A DNA stretch of 64,000 nt from Gluconacetobacter diazotrophicus PA1 5 (GCF_000021325.1 NC_011365.1:1212501-1276500); one strand, 5' to 3'. Numbered from the stretch's first letter, positions 1 to 8,531 are shown. The notes: generated by a model from the sequence alone, not told the origin. Program-made: numbers and translations.

Positions 1-839
1 ATGCGTGGTCGTCCTTCATGACCAGCACCTTCGGACAACCGGGTTTCTTCCGTCCTCGGCTGGCCAATCCGTGGCTGGCCGGGCGGGACAGCCATGCCGC
101 CACCAGTTATTATGACAGCACGCCGCTGCGCGACACGCTGGAATCCCTGGTCGATTTCGAAAGACTGAACGATTCGGGCGTTCGTCTGGCCTGCGGCGCG
201 GTCAATGTCGGCAGCGGCAATTTCATCTATTTCGACACGGTGTGCACGCGGCTGACGATCGACCATGTGATGGCCAGCGCGGCCTTGCCGCCGGCGATGC
301 CGATGGTGCGGATCGGCCAGGATTATTACTGGGATGGCGGCATGGTGTCGAACACGCCGCTGCAGCACCTGCTGGACCATGTGGAACGGGACAGCATGCT
401 GGTCTTCCAGGTCGACCTGTTTTCAGCCCGGGGACCCGTGCCGCGGGACATGTTCGATGTGCAGGCCCGCACCAAGGATATCCAGTATTCGTCCCGCACG
501 CGCCTGATCACGGATCATTATCGCGCGCTGCATCGGCAGAACCTGCAGATCCGCGCCCTGCTGGACCGTATTCCCGAAGCCGACCGGACGGACGAGGACC
601 GGGCGCTGCGCCGGCAATTATCGGCCCTGCCGGCCATCACCATCCTGCAACTGATCTACCAGGAAGAAGCGTATGAGGGGCAGACGCGGGATTTCGAATT
701 TTCCGCGGCGTCGATGGAGGAGCACTGGGACGCGGGCGCACGCGACACCCGCATGACCCTGTCCCACCCCGACTGGCTACGCCCCGCGCCGGACGATGCG
801 GGGGTGATCGTCCACGACGCGCACCGTCCGGACCGCTGA
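1..839 (+). CDS. patatin-like phospholipase, C-terminal part (5' truncated by window edge)
   Basis: The reading frame is already open at base 3 and runs to TGA at 837-839, so only the C-terminal half of the gene is present; the ATG at 18 lies inside the conserved stretch and is probably not the start. The segment DGGMVSNTPL carries the Asp of the patatin Ser-Asp catalytic dyad. The Ser-containing GxSxG motif would lie upstream, outside the window. The long charged tail after the patatin fold matches the patatin/DUF3734 subfamily. The family consists of serine acyl hydrolases acting on membrane or storage lipids; substrate and location cannot be read here. The gene converges on the DUF192 gene with only 4 bases between them. 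Confidence 0.8.
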   Translation, partial: AWSSFMTSTFGQPGFFRPRLANPWLAGRDSHAATSYYDSTPLRDTLESLVDFERLNDSGVRLACGAVNVGSGNFIYFDTVCTRLTIDHVMASAALPPAMPMVRIGQDYYWDGGMVSNTPLQHLLDHVERDSMLVFQVDLFSARGPVPRDMFDVQARTKDIQYSSRTRLITDHYRALHRQNLQIRALLDRIPEADRTDEDRALRRQLSALPAITILQLIYQEEAYEGQTRDFEFSAASMEEHWDAGARDTRMTLSHPDWLRPAPDDAGVIVHDAHRPDR

Positions 840-843
840 ACGA

Positions 844-1359
844 TCAGCCGGCCGACGCTGTCAGGGCCTTGCTTTCCACCTTGTCTCCGACGACGATGCC
901 GAGCTTCGCGGTCAGCCCGCCCTGCAGTTCCAGGGTGGCGCGTGCCGGGCCGTGGCTGCTGATGCGCGCCAGGCTCTGCGGCACGGCATTTTCGGTGATC
1001 GAGGAAATCCGGCCGTCCTCGCCGATGAAGACGATGTCCAGCGGCACCAGCGTGTTTTCCATCCACATGTCGCTCTGCTGCGGATAGGGCCAGACGAAGA
1101 TCATGCCGCGATCGGCAGGGATCGAAGTACGGAACATCTCGCCCACCCGCTGCTGGCGGGGGGTGGTGGCCAGTTCCACGGAAAAGACATGCTTCACGCC
1201 GTCATGGCCGGTGATCGTCAGGGGCTGGCGCGGCAACTCGGGCTGCGCCTGGGTGGGCGTGTCATCCGCATCCTGGGCGCAGGCCGGTCCGGCGACGCAG
1301 GCGGTGGCCAGCAGAATGCCCAGGCCGCATGCGGCAGTGATCTTGCGCATATCCCACAT
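844..1359 (-). CDS. DUF192 family secreted protein
   Basis: A 171-residue protein with a signal peptide: MRK, a hydrophobic core, then cleavage expected after PACA just before QDADD. The mature part has the DUF192 pattern (TPRQQRVGEMFR, GMIFVWPYPQ, MWMENTLVPLDIVFI), about the usual length of the family. Function is unknown; the fold is a small periplasmic beta domain. I chose the ATG at 1359 because AGGAG lies about 11 bases upstream; the ATG at 1350 (MRK) is the alternative. It lies 35 bases downstream of the MBL-fold hydrolase on the same strand, so the two are probably co-transcribed. Confidence 0.85.
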   Translation of the reverse strand: MWDMRKITAACGLGILLATACVAGPACAQDADDTPTQAQPELPRQPLTITGHDGVKHVFSVELATTPRQQRVGEMFRTSIPADRGMIFVWPYPQQSDMWMENTLVPLDIVFIGEDGRISSITENAVPQSLARISSHGPARATLELQGGLTAKLGIVVGDKVESKALTASAG

Positions 1360-1394
1360 AGTCTCGTGCTCTCCTGTTGCTTCGCAGTGGTCCA

Positions 1395-2075
1395 TCAGAT
1401 CAGGAACGGGTTGCCGTGCCGTTCGGCACCGATCGTGGTCAGGCCGCCATGCCCGGGCAGGATCGACACGTCGTCGCCCAGCGGCAGGAGACGATCGGTG
1501 ATGGCCTTGATCAGCTGCGGCCCGTCCCCGTAGGGAAAATCGGTGCGGCCGACCGATCCGCGGAACAAGGTGTCGCCGACGCAGGCGAAGCGGGCGCGCG
1601 GGTCGTAGAACACGACATGCCCCGGCGTATGGCCGGGCACGTGCCGCACTTCGAACGAGCGACCGAGCAAGGGCAGGATCTCGTTATCCGTGACGAAGCG
1701 ATCGACCGTTACGTCCCGCATCCCTTCCAGCCCATAGCGCGCCGCCTGGGCGGCGATATCGGACAACAGGAACGCATCGCGCGCATCGGGGCCGATGACC
1801 GGCACCGCCGCGCCCTGCCGCCCCGACAGTTCGGCCCGCAACGCGTCTGCCCCGCCCGCGTGGTCCAGATGGCCGTGGGTCAGCAGGATCGCATCCACCG
1901 TCAGGTCGCGCGATGCCAGTTCATGCAGCAGGCGGGGGACGTCGCCGCCCGGATCGACCACCACCGCGTGGCGGCTGCCCGGGTCCCACAGAATCGAACA
2001 ATTCTGTCCGAACGCGGTGACCGGCACGACCACGAGTTCCAGGCCGTCCAGATCCGGATCACGAGACAATGACAT
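1395..2075 (-). CDS. MBL-fold metallohydrolase (glyoxalase II-like)
   Basis: A 226-residue metallo-beta-lactamase-fold hydrolase. THGHLDHAGG supplies the classic HxHxDH metal-binding motif, VPGHTPGHVVFYD the next metal His, GDTLFRGSVGRTDF the bridging Asp, and ILPGHG the last His. This is the compact YcbL-type, lacking the C-terminal glyoxalase II substrate domain, so a thioester or persulfide hydrolase role is possible but unproven. The start at 2075 has GAGGAG 8 bases upstream. It is divergent from xdhC across 145 bases and probably leads an operon with the DUF192 gene. Confidence 0.88.
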   Translation of the reverse strand: MSLSRDPDLDGLELVVVPVTAFGQNCSILWDPGSRHAVVVDPGGDVPRLLHELASRDLTVDAILLTHGHLDHAGGADALRAELSGRQGAAVPVIGPDARDAFLLSDIAAQAARYGLEGMRDVTVDRFVTDNEILPLLGRSFEVRHVPGHTPGHVVFYDPRARFACVGDTLFRGSVGRTDFPYGDGPQLIKAITDRLLPLGDDVSILPGHGGLTTIGAERHGNPFLI

Positions 2076-2220
2076 TAGGCGACTCCTCACCCCGATCGCA
2101 TGCGACCGGTCAGGACATGATTGGGGCATGGACCGCATGCCCATCCATCGCGATCTGTACGAGCCGACGGCGCGCCGGGCAAGCTGGCCTGACTATATCC
2201 ACGCTGATAGAGTGATCGGC

Positions 2221-3294
2221 ATGACACCGCACCCTCTTTCCCGCGACCCGCTGGAACTGGCCATTGCCTGGGCCGAGGCTGGGCAGCCCGCCGCCCTGGC
2301 CACCGTCATCGCAACCTGGGGCAGTTCTCCGCGTCCGTCCGGCAGCATGATGGCGGTCAGCGACACGGGCCGGATCGAGGGATCGGTCAGCGGAGGATGT
2401 GTCGAGGCGTCGGTCGTCGACAGCGCCGCGACGATCATGCGTGAAAACACCTCCGAAATCCTGTCCTACGGCATCACGTCGGAACAGGCATGGTCGGTGG
2501 GCCTGGCCTGCGGGGGTGAACTGGACATCCTGGTGGAATCGGTCGGACCGGCGGGAACGCTGACACTGGCCATGGCCCAACAGGCGATCGCCCTGCGCCG
2601 GGCCCGGCAGCCGGTCCTGCTGGCGACGCGCCTGTCCGACCGGCATCATGTACTGGTCACGCGAACGGAGCAGGGCCTGGAAACCCCGATCAATGACCCG
2701 CCGCCCGACGCCCTGCGCCCGGCGCTGGAGCAGGCGTTTCGCGACGGACGCAGCCAGCGCGTCGAGGATGCGGACGGCGCGACCTGGTTCCTGCATTTGC
2801 TGACACCGCCCCATCGGCTGCTGATCGTCGGCGCCGTGCATATCGCGCAGGTCCTGGCGCCGCTGGCGATGGCGACCGGTTTCGCAACGACGGTCATCGA
2901 CCCGCGCACGCAACTGGCCACCCCCGAGCGCTTTCCCGGCATTGTCCTGATGACCGACTGGCCCGACGAGGCGCTGGAGAATGTGAACATCGACGATCAT
3001 ACCGCGATCGTCACCCTGACCCATGACCCCAAGCTGGACGATCCGACCCTGCACGCCGCGCTGAACAGCCCGGCCTTCTATATCGGCGCGTTGGGGTCAC
3101 GAAAGACCCAGGCCTCGCGCATGGCGCGGCTGCGGGCCGAAGGATTCGACACCGACCGGACCGCCCGCATCCACGGACCGATCGGACTGGCCATCGGCGC
3201 GGTCGGCGCTCCCGAAATCGCATTGTCGATCCTGGCGGAAATCGTGGCTGTCCGGCGTGACGCGCCGCTGGCGCGCGATTCCGGCTGGGGATGA
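2221..3294 (+). CDS. xdhC: XdhC family molybdenum-hydroxylase maturation protein
   Basis: A 357-residue protein with the two XdhC parts: an N-terminal XdhC/CoxI domain (TWGSSPRPSGSMMAV, GSVSGGCVEA, YGITSEQAWSVGLACGG) and a C-terminal Rossmann-like domain (LLIVGAVHIAQVLAPLA, FYIGALGSRKT). In known systems XdhC binds molybdenum cofactor and passes the sulfurated form to xanthine-dehydrogenase-type enzymes. The start at 2221 begins at the conserved region; in-frame ATGs at 2128 and 2146 would add an unconserved leader. No strong Shine-Dalgarno is visible. It is translationally coupled (ATGA) to the next gene, a cofactor nucleotidyltransferase, which supports the role. No molybdenum hydroxylase subunit is encoded next to it. 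Confidence 0.88.
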   Translation: MTPHPLSRDPLELAIAWAEAGQPAALATVIATWGSSPRPSGSMMAVSDTGRIEGSVSGGCVEASVVDSAATIMRENTSEILSYGITSEQAWSVGLACGGELDILVESVGPAGTLTLAMAQQAIALRRARQPVLLATRLSDRHHVLVTRTEQGLETPINDPPPDALRPALEQAFRDGRSQRVEDADGATWFLHLLTPPHRLLIVGAVHIAQVLAPLAMATGFATTVIDPRTQLATPERFPGIVLMTDWPDEALENVNIDDHTAIVTLTHDPKLDDPTLHAALNSPAFYIGALGSRKTQASRMARLRAEGFDTDRTARIHGPIGLAIGAVGAPEIALSILAEIVAVRRDAPLARDSGWG

Positions 3295-3947
3295 GCACCG
3301 GGGTGGCTACCGGAATCGTGGCGCTGGTCCTGGCTGCGGGCCGGTCATCGCGATCGGGGGACCGCCATAAATTGCTGGCCCCCGACCAGATGGGGCAACC
3401 GATGATCGCACGCACGCTGCAGGCGGTCTGTGCCAGCGCGGTAGATACCGTCATTGTCGTGCTGGGCCATCGCGCGAACGACCTCCGCGCCGCCATCGAT
3501 ACCCATGCGCCCTATGCCCGCGAGGTGGCCGTCACCATGGCCGCCGATCATGCGGATGGCCTGTCCGCCAGCCTGCGCGCCGGATTGAGGATGGCGGAAG
3601 CCCGCCACCCATCGGGAATCCTGGTCTGCCTGGGAGACATGCCCTGGATCGGACCCGATGTGATCACGCGCCTGCTGGCCCGACACCGGCAAAGCCCCGC
3701 TCCCGTTACCGTCCCGGTCCATGATGGACGACAGGGCCACCCCGTCCTGTGGGATCGGACGATGATTCCCGCCCTGATGGCGCTGAAGGGCGATCGCGGC
3801 GGCGGAGCGCTGATGCGTGCCCTGGGGGAGCGTGTGGCGACGGTCCAGGCCGGCGCCACGATCCATGAGGATTTCGATACGCCGGACCGGCTGGACCAGT
3901 TTGCCGCCACGCGCCCGGCCGGTCCCGGTTTGACTGGTCCCAGTTGA
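3291..3947 (+). CDS. mocA: MobA/MocA-like nucleotidyltransferase
   Basis: A 218-residue NTP-transferase. The N-terminal signature LVLAAGRSSRSGDRHKLL is the nucleotide-binding loop of the MobA/MocA family, followed by VVLGHRANDLRAAI and LVCLGDMPWIGPD, whose Asp binds metal and nucleotide. Family members attach CMP or GMP to molybdopterin. Coupling to xdhC by a 4-base ATGA overlap favours the cytidylyltransferase MocA, which makes the MCD cofactor of xanthine-dehydrogenase-type enzymes, over the GMP enzyme MobA; this assignment is inferred from context. Length is normal for the family (about 200 residues). Confidence 0.8.
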   Translation: MSTGVATGIVALVLAAGRSSRSGDRHKLLAPDQMGQPMIARTLQAVCASAVDTVIVVLGHRANDLRAAIDTHAPYAREVAVTMAADHADGLSASLRAGLRMAEARHPSGILVCLGDMPWIGPDVITRLLARHRQSPAPVTVPVHDGRQGHPVLWDRTMIPALMALKGDRGGGALMRALGERVATVQAGATIHEDFDTPDRLDQFAATRPAGPGLTGPS

Positions 3948-4017
3948 CCGGCCCTGCCCGGGTGTCGGACAAGAGCGGGCGCGGCCCCGTCGGCCGCCAT
4001 GACGAAGGACTGGCCCC

Positions 4018-4368
4018 ATGAGCAAGATCATCCGCACGGAACCGAACGCGATCCTGTCGAAGGTCGTGGAATATCACGGCTTCCTGTTTACTCAGGGTTT
4101 CGTCGCGCGCGACCTGACGGGCGACGCGACCACCCAGACCCGCGACATTCTGGAGCAGATCGACGAGGCGCTGGAACTGCACGGCACCGACAAGACCCGC
4201 CTGCTGCAGGCCCAGATCTGGCTGAAGGACATTGCCGACCGCGACGACCTGAACGCCGTGTGGTCCGCGTGGCTGCCGAAGGACGGCGCACCGGCGCGCG
4301 CCTGCGTGCAGGCGGTCATGGCCAATCCGGCGATGCTGGTCGAAATCATGGTCATCTGCACGAAGTAG
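4018..4368 (+). CDS. RidA family protein
   Basis: A compact 116-residue YjgF/YER057c/UK114 protein. FTQGFVARDLTGDATTQTRDILEQID and the C-terminal PARACVQAVMANPAMLVEIMVIC, with the conserved Arg and the EI-x-V end, match the family. RidA proteins hydrolyse reactive enamine/imine intermediates such as 2-aminoacrylate. The start has GAAGGAC upstream and the length is typical. It follows mocA by 70 bases and may be read from the same transcript; a terminator-like hairpin lies about 90 bases downstream. Confidence 0.88.
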   Translation: MSKIIRTEPNAILSKVVEYHGFLFTQGFVARDLTGDATTQTRDILEQIDEALELHGTDKTRLLQAQIWLKDIADRDDLNAVWSAWLPKDGAPARACVQAVMANPAMLVEIMVICTK

Positions 4369-4460
4369 GACGCACACGTCACAGCCTGGAGCGGGGTCCG
4401 GCGACAACACATACCTGTCGCATTTTGGCAACGGATCCCGATTCCGATTCGAACGCAGCC

Positions 4461-4507
4461 GGTTCGCCCCCCTGATCCGGCCCTTTTCAGGGAACCTGTA
4501 TTTTTCA
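4461..4507 (+). terminator. rho-independent terminator candidate after ridA
   Basis: The arms GGTTC...CCCTGA and TCAGGGAACC (4461-4496) form a stem with a small bulge. They are followed by TGTATTTTTC, a good U-tract. It lies 92 bases beyond the ridA stop. Confidence 0.55.
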
Positions 4508-4537
4508 TTGGAAAACCGCGACCTGCACGATCGCGAA

Positions 4538-4551
4538 AGGAATATATTCCT
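4538..4551. promoter_or_regulatory. 14-bp perfect palindrome upstream of the CHAP gene
   Basis: AGGAATATATTCCT is a perfect palindrome inside an AT-rich island (about 4498-4600) that contrasts with the GC-rich surroundings. It lies 137 bases before the CHAP-protein start, in a 319-base stretch (4369-4687) with no gene. It could be an operator or part of the promoter. I cannot assign a regulator or a clear -35/-10 pair. Confidence 0.3.
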
Positions 4552-4687
4552 AAATCTGACGCCAGATCAGGGTGTTTTGGCGAATTTTTTATAAGTGCCG
4601 CGAAGAATTGCGGCGGCGTCTTGTCAGGGTTGCAACCCCCTTGCTAACCCTGTTTGCGCAGCAACACGGCAGGTGGGGTCTTCGAGG

Positions 4688-5404
4688 ATGCGGGCAGGCG
4701 GTTTGGGACGTTCGTTCCTCTTTTCCATGGCGGCCGCGTCCCTCGGTCTGATCCTTCCCCACGCAGCCGATGCGCGGCGCCCGGCGCATCACGTCGCCCA
4801 GCCGGTGCAGCATGGCCATCATGTCCAGCATGCCGCCTATCGCCGTCACGAGGCGGGCCATGTCATCCAGTGCGTGGCCTTCGCGAAGACTGCTTCCGAT
4901 GTCGTGCTGCACGGCAATGCCGTCAACTGGTGGTACAATGCCGCTGGCGTCTATGCCCGCGGATCGGCCCCCGAGGCGGGCAGCGTCCTGAACTTCCGCG
5001 CCACCCGCCGCATGCCACTGGGCCATGTCGCGGTCGTCACCAACGTCATCGACAGCCGCACCGTCACCATCGACCAGTCGCACTGGGCACAGCGCGGCAT
5101 CAGCCGCAACGTGTCGGTCATCGACGTGTCGCCCAACAATGACTGGAGCGCCGTGCGCGTGGCGCTGGCCCACCAGGGCACCTACGGCAGTATCTATCCC
5201 ACCTATGGCTTCATCTATCCGCGTTCGGACACCAGCGGACGCGTCATGATGGCCAGCGCCGGCCGCTCGGCGGTCCGCGCCACCGACAGCGCGCTGAGCC
5301 ATCCGATGCGTTCGACCGAAGTGGCCGAAGCGCCGGACAGCCTGCCGGTAGTGACCTACGGCCACGCGTTCCGCGACGACGCCCCCGACCGTTCGATCCG
5401 CTAG
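4688..5404 (+). CDS. secreted CHAP-domain protein (predicted peptidoglycan amidase/endopeptidase)
   Basis: A 238-residue protein starting MRAGGLGRSFLFSMAAASL, a signal peptide probably cleaved after PHAADA. A His-rich linker (residues about 35-60) precedes a CHAP domain: HVIQCVAFAK supplies the catalytic Cys, GSVLNFRATRRMPLGHVAVV the catalytic His, and VTIDQSHW ends the core. CHAP proteins are Cys/His peptidases or amidases that cut peptidoglycan cross-bridges, so the predicted place is the periplasm. An in-frame ATG at 4595 would bury the signal peptide, so 4688 is preferred. It is monocistronic between the ridA terminator and convergent rlmH. Confidence 0.8.
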   Translation: MRAGGLGRSFLFSMAAASLGLILPHAADARRPAHHVAQPVQHGHHVQHAAYRRHEAGHVIQCVAFAKTASDVVLHGNAVNWWYNAAGVYARGSAPEAGSVLNFRATRRMPLGHVAVVTNVIDSRTVTIDQSHWAQRGISRNVSVIDVSPNNDWSAVRVALAHQGTYGSIYPTYGFIYPRSDTSGRVMMASAGRSAVRATDSALSHPMRSTEVAEAPDSLPVVTYGHAFRDDAPDRSIR

Positions 5405-5429
5405 AATCCGTTTGATAAAAACCGGTTTT

Positions 5430-5449
5430 CCAAAGGGACAGGCCTTTGG
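5430..5449. terminator. bidirectional terminator candidate between CHAP gene and rlmH
   Basis: CCAAAGG-gacagg-CCTTTGG is a perfect 7-bp stem between two convergent genes. Read on the minus strand it is followed by AAAACCGGTTTTTATC, a second palindrome ending in T residues, which suits termination after rlmH. Confidence 0.5.
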
Positions 5450-5468
5450 TGGATCACGGGTGACGCCT

Positions 5469-5927
5469 TTAGGCCGGCCGTCCCGCGCGATGATAGGGAT
5501 GCCCCGAGGCTATCGCACGCGCCCGGTAGAGCTGTTCAGCCAATAATCCCCGGATCAGCATGTGCGGCCAGGTCATCGGGCCCAGCGACAGGGTGTCGTC
5601 GGCGCGCGCCAGGACGGGGCCATCCAATCCCTCGGCACCGCCGACCAGGAAGCAGACCGGGCGGGACAGGCCCAGCCAGCGTTCCAGGACCCGCGCGAAG
5701 GCCAGGCTATCGTGGGCACGGCCGCCCTCGTCCAACGCCACGGCGAAGGCCCGGTCGGGCAGGGCCGACAGCAGGGCCTGCCCTTCCCGCCGCTTGATCT
5801 CGGCGGGTGCGCCCCTGCCCTCGGCCACCTCGACCAGATCCAGGCGCGGGCTCAGCCGTTCGGCGTAGCGCTGGAACAGATCGCGCTCCACCCGGTCCTT
5901 CATGCGGCCGACGGCGATCAGCCGCAT
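5469..5927 (-). CDS. rlmH: 23S rRNA (pseudouridine1915-N3)-methyltransferase RlmH
   Basis: A 152-residue SPOUT-class methyltransferase of normal length. [14 protein letters not shown] and [22 protein letters not shown] form the SAM-binding trefoil knot, and GHPYHR at the C-terminus is the family signature. It methylates the pseudouridine in helix 69 of 23S rRNA in the 70S ribosome. It lies 35 bases downstream of the nadD-rsfS fusion on the same strand. The rsfS-rlmH pairing is common across bacteria and supports the identification of both genes. Confidence 0.93.
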   Translation of the reverse strand: MRLIAVGRMKDRVERDLFQRYAERLSPRLDLVEVAEGRGAPAEIKRREGQALLSALPDRAFAVALDEGGRAHDSLAFARVLERWLGLSRPVCFLVGGAEGLDGPVLARADDTLSLGPMTWPHMLIRGLLAEQLYRARAIASGHPYHRAGRPA

Positions 5928-5962
5928 CGTCTTCGCTCTTTTTCAGGAAAAAAAAGCAATCC

Positions 5963-7165
5963 TCAGACTTCAGCCTCGGCCGGCGGAACATCCAGATCGG
6001 CGCCCCACATCCGCTCCAACCCATACAGGGCCCGGGCCTCGGGCTTGAACAGGTGGATGACGATGTCGCCGGCGTCGATCAGCACCCAGTCCGAGCCGTT
6101 CGCGCCTTCGATCAGCACGCGCTTCAGCCCGGCTTCCCCCAGCTTGCGCTCGATATGGGTCGCCATCGCCGAGATCTGGCGATCGGCCAGGCCGGTCGCG
6201 ACCACCATCCGGTCGGCAAAGGCGGCGCGGCCGGTCAGGTCCAGCACCACGATATCCTCGCCCTTATCGTCGGCGATACTCTCGGTGATGATGGCCAGAT
6301 ATTTTTCCAGCAGGCTGATTTCCGCCGGTTCGCGGTTTACTGCCTTGCCGGGACCGGCGACAGCGGCCTTCTTGCGCGGGGTGCCGGGCGCCTTTGTCGT
6401 TCCGGCCACCGTGCTGACGCTGCCGGTGGTCGTTCTGCCGGACGTACCGGGTGTCTTCTTAGTTGCCGTGCGACGAGTGGTCCCCGTATCGGCCGGAGGC
6501 TTCCTGGCGATGACTGTAACTCCTGATGCGTGGTGTGCTTGTGCGTCGGGTGGCGCGATCGCTGCCTCCAACGCCGAGGCACGCAATTCCGTTGCTGATA
6601 TACCGATCTGGGGGGCCGGAAGAAAGGCCCAAGCACAGGGCGCGCAATCGGCCAGGATCGGGGCCTGGCGCGCCGGGCGCCGCCAGCGCGCCAGCGCCAC
6701 CGCCGCCTCGCCCCGCAAGGCCCCCGGATTGTAGGTCGGCCGCGGCAGGACCGCGAACGGTACCAGCGAAACGATGCGCCGCCAGTCCCGCCAGCGCGCC
6801 AGGTCCGCCAGGCCGTCCGCCCCCATCAGCCACACGAAGGCGGCATGGGGAAAACGCAGTCGCAGCAGGCCCAGCGTATCGACCGTATAGCGGGTGCCCA
6901 GCCGTCGCTCGATATCGGTGGCGACGAGGCGCCGCCCGTCGACCCGGGCCGCCACGCTGGCCAGCCGGACATCGAACGGCGCCATGCCCTGGACGGGCTT
7001 CAGCGGATTGCCCGGCGAGACCATCAGCCAGACCTGATCCAGCCGCAACTGCCGGAGCGCCCGCCGCGCGAGTTGCAGGTGGCCGTCATGGACCGGATTG
7101 AACGATCCGCCCAGCAGGCCGATCCGGGTTCGCCGCCCGTCCCCCCAGGCCGGAATGGACGACAT
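5963..7165 (-). CDS. nadD-rsfS: NadD-RsfS fusion: nicotinate-nucleotide adenylyltransferase / ribosome silencing factor
   Basis: One uninterrupted 400-residue frame holds two proteins that are normally separate. Residues 1-210 are NadD: GLLGGSFNPVHDGHL (nucleotidyltransferase HxGH) and ISATELRA (ISSTxxR-type motif), converting NaMN to NaAD. Residues 211-282 are a Thr/Ala/Lys/Pro-rich basic linker. Residues 283-395 are RsfS, which binds uL14 and blocks subunit joining: EDIVVLDLTGR, FADRMVVATGLADRQ, GSDWVLIDAGDIVIHLF, RALYGLERMW. At the junction an AGGAG (6520-6524) stands 8 bases before an in-frame ATC (6511-6509) followed by codons for ARKPPADTG. This looks like an old RsfS start whose ATG is now ATC. 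Separate translation from an AUC start, or a base error, cannot be excluded. proA lies 2 bases upstream. Confidence 0.88.
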   Translation of the reverse strand: MSSIPAWGDGRRTRIGLLGGSFNPVHDGHLQLARRALRQLRLDQVWLMVSPGNPLKPVQGMAPFDVRLASVAARVDGRRLVATDIERRLGTRYTVDTLGLLRLRFPHAAFVWLMGADGLADLARWRDWRRIVSLVPFAVLPRPTYNPGALRGEAAVALARWRRPARQAPILADCAPCAWAFLPAPQIGISATELRASALEAAIAPPDAQAHHASGVTVIARKPPADTGTTRRTATKKTPGTSGRTTTGSVSTVAGTTKAPGTPRKKAAVAGPGKAVNREPAEISLLEKYLAIITESIADDKGEDIVVLDLTGRAAFADRMVVATGLADRQISAMATHIERKLGEAGLKRVLIEGANGSDWVLIDAGDIVIHLFKPEARALYGLERMWGADLDVPPAEAEV

Positions 7166-7167
7166 GC

Positions 7168-8448
7168 TCAGGGCCGTTGCTGGCCCGTCCCGACGACCTC
7201 GTACCGGAAGGTCGTCAACTGCTCCAGCCCCACCGGCCCACGGGCGTGGAAACGACCGGTGGCGATGCCGATCTCGGCCCCGAACCCGAATTCGCCCCCG
7301 TCACAGAACTGGGTCGAGGCGTTCCACATCACCACCGCGCTGTCGGTGCCGTTCAGGAACTGTGCCGCGGCCTCCGCATCCTCGGTCACGATCGCCTCGG
7401 TATGCGCGCTGCCATAGCGGGCAATATGAGCCAGGGCGTCCTCGACGCCGTCCACCACGGCGATCGACAATACCGCATCCAGCCATTCGGTCGCGAAATC
7501 GGCCTCGGTCGCCGGGGGCAGGTCGGGCAGGATGGCGCGGGCGCGGGCATCGGCGTGGAAGGTACAGCCGCGCGCGGCCAGGTCGGCCACGATCGCAGGC
7601 AGCAGGGTAGGCGCCACGGCCGCGTCGATCAGCAGGGTCTCGGTCGCGCCGCAGATGCCGGTGCGGCGCATCTTGGCGTTGACGACCAGGCCCCGGGCCA
7701 TGGCCGGGTCGGCCGCTGCGTGGACATAGGTGTGGCACAGCCCTTCGGCATGGGACAGGACCGGCACCCGGGCCTCGCGCTGGACCCGTTCGACCAGCGA
7801 CTTGCCCCCGCGCGGGATGATCAGGTCGATCAGGCCCGATGCAGTCAGCATGTCCGCGACATGGCGGCGGTCGGAATCGGGGGCGATCTGCACCGCGTCC
7901 TCCGGCAGACCGGCGGCGCGCAGGCCGGCCGCCATGGCCCCATGGATGGCGCGCGCGCTGTGCAGGCTTTCCGACCCGCCGCGCAGGATCACCGCGTTGC
8001 CCGACTTGATGCACAGGCCGGCCGCGTCCGCGCCGACATTCGGCCGGCTTTCGTAAATCATGCCGATGACGCCGACGGGAGTGGCGACCCGGCGAATCCG
8101 CAATCCGTTGGGCCGGGTCCAATCCGCCAGCACACGCCCGACCGGATCGGGCAGCGCCGCGATGTCCTCCAGCCCCCTGGCCATTGCCTCGACCCGCGCG
8201 GGGGTCAGGGTCAGGCGGTCGCGGAAGGACGCGGTGGCGGTCGAGGCGTCAAGGTCGCGCGCATTCGCGGCCAGGATCTCGCCCTGCCGGTCGCGCAGCG
8301 CCTGTGCGGCATGACGCAGCGCCGCGTCGCGCGTGGCGGTGGAACTGCGCGCCAGGGCACGGGCAGCGGCACGAGCCTGGGCGGCCAGGCGCGGCATGGC
8401 CGGAACCCATTGGTCCGTCTGGTCCACGACCGGCGTGACTGCATTCAT
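7168..8448 (-). CDS. proA: gamma-glutamyl phosphate reductase ProA
   Basis: A 426-residue aldehyde-dehydrogenase-fold enzyme that reduces glutamyl-5-phosphate to the semialdehyde in proline synthesis. Visible motifs: VGVIGMIYESRPNV (cofactor side), SGNAVILRGGSES, IPRGGKSLV, and MRRTGICGATETLL with catalytic Cys266. The C-terminal NASTQFCDGGEFGFGAEIGI and FHARGPVGLEQL are typical. Length is normal. It is the first gene of a proA-nadD/rsfS-rlmH series on the minus strand, with a 2-base gap to nadD. The partner step, proC, lies 10 kb away on the other strand; proB is not in the window. Confidence 0.95.
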   Translation of the reverse strand: MNAVTPVVDQTDQWVPAMPRLAAQARAAARALARSSTATRDAALRHAAQALRDRQGEILAANARDLDASTATASFRDRLTLTPARVEAMARGLEDIAALPDPVGRVLADWTRPNGLRIRRVATPVGVIGMIYESRPNVGADAAGLCIKSGNAVILRGGSESLHSARAIHGAMAAGLRAAGLPEDAVQIAPDSDRRHVADMLTASGLIDLIIPRGGKSLVERVQREARVPVLSHAEGLCHTYVHAAADPAMARGLVVNAKMRRTGICGATETLLIDAAVAPTLLPAIVADLAARGCTFHADARARAILPDLPPATEADFATEWLDAVLSIAVVDGVEDALAHIARYGSAHTEAIVTEDAEAAAQFLNGTDSAVVMWNASTQFCDGGEFGFGAEIGIATGRFHARGPVGLEQLTTFRYEVVGTGQQRP

Positions 8449-8531
8449 GATCGACTCCCTGCCCCTGCGCGGATGCGCTGCCGGATTATTGTCGGTTCTG
8501 TCGGAACAGGATGCAAGTCACCCCAAAACCA

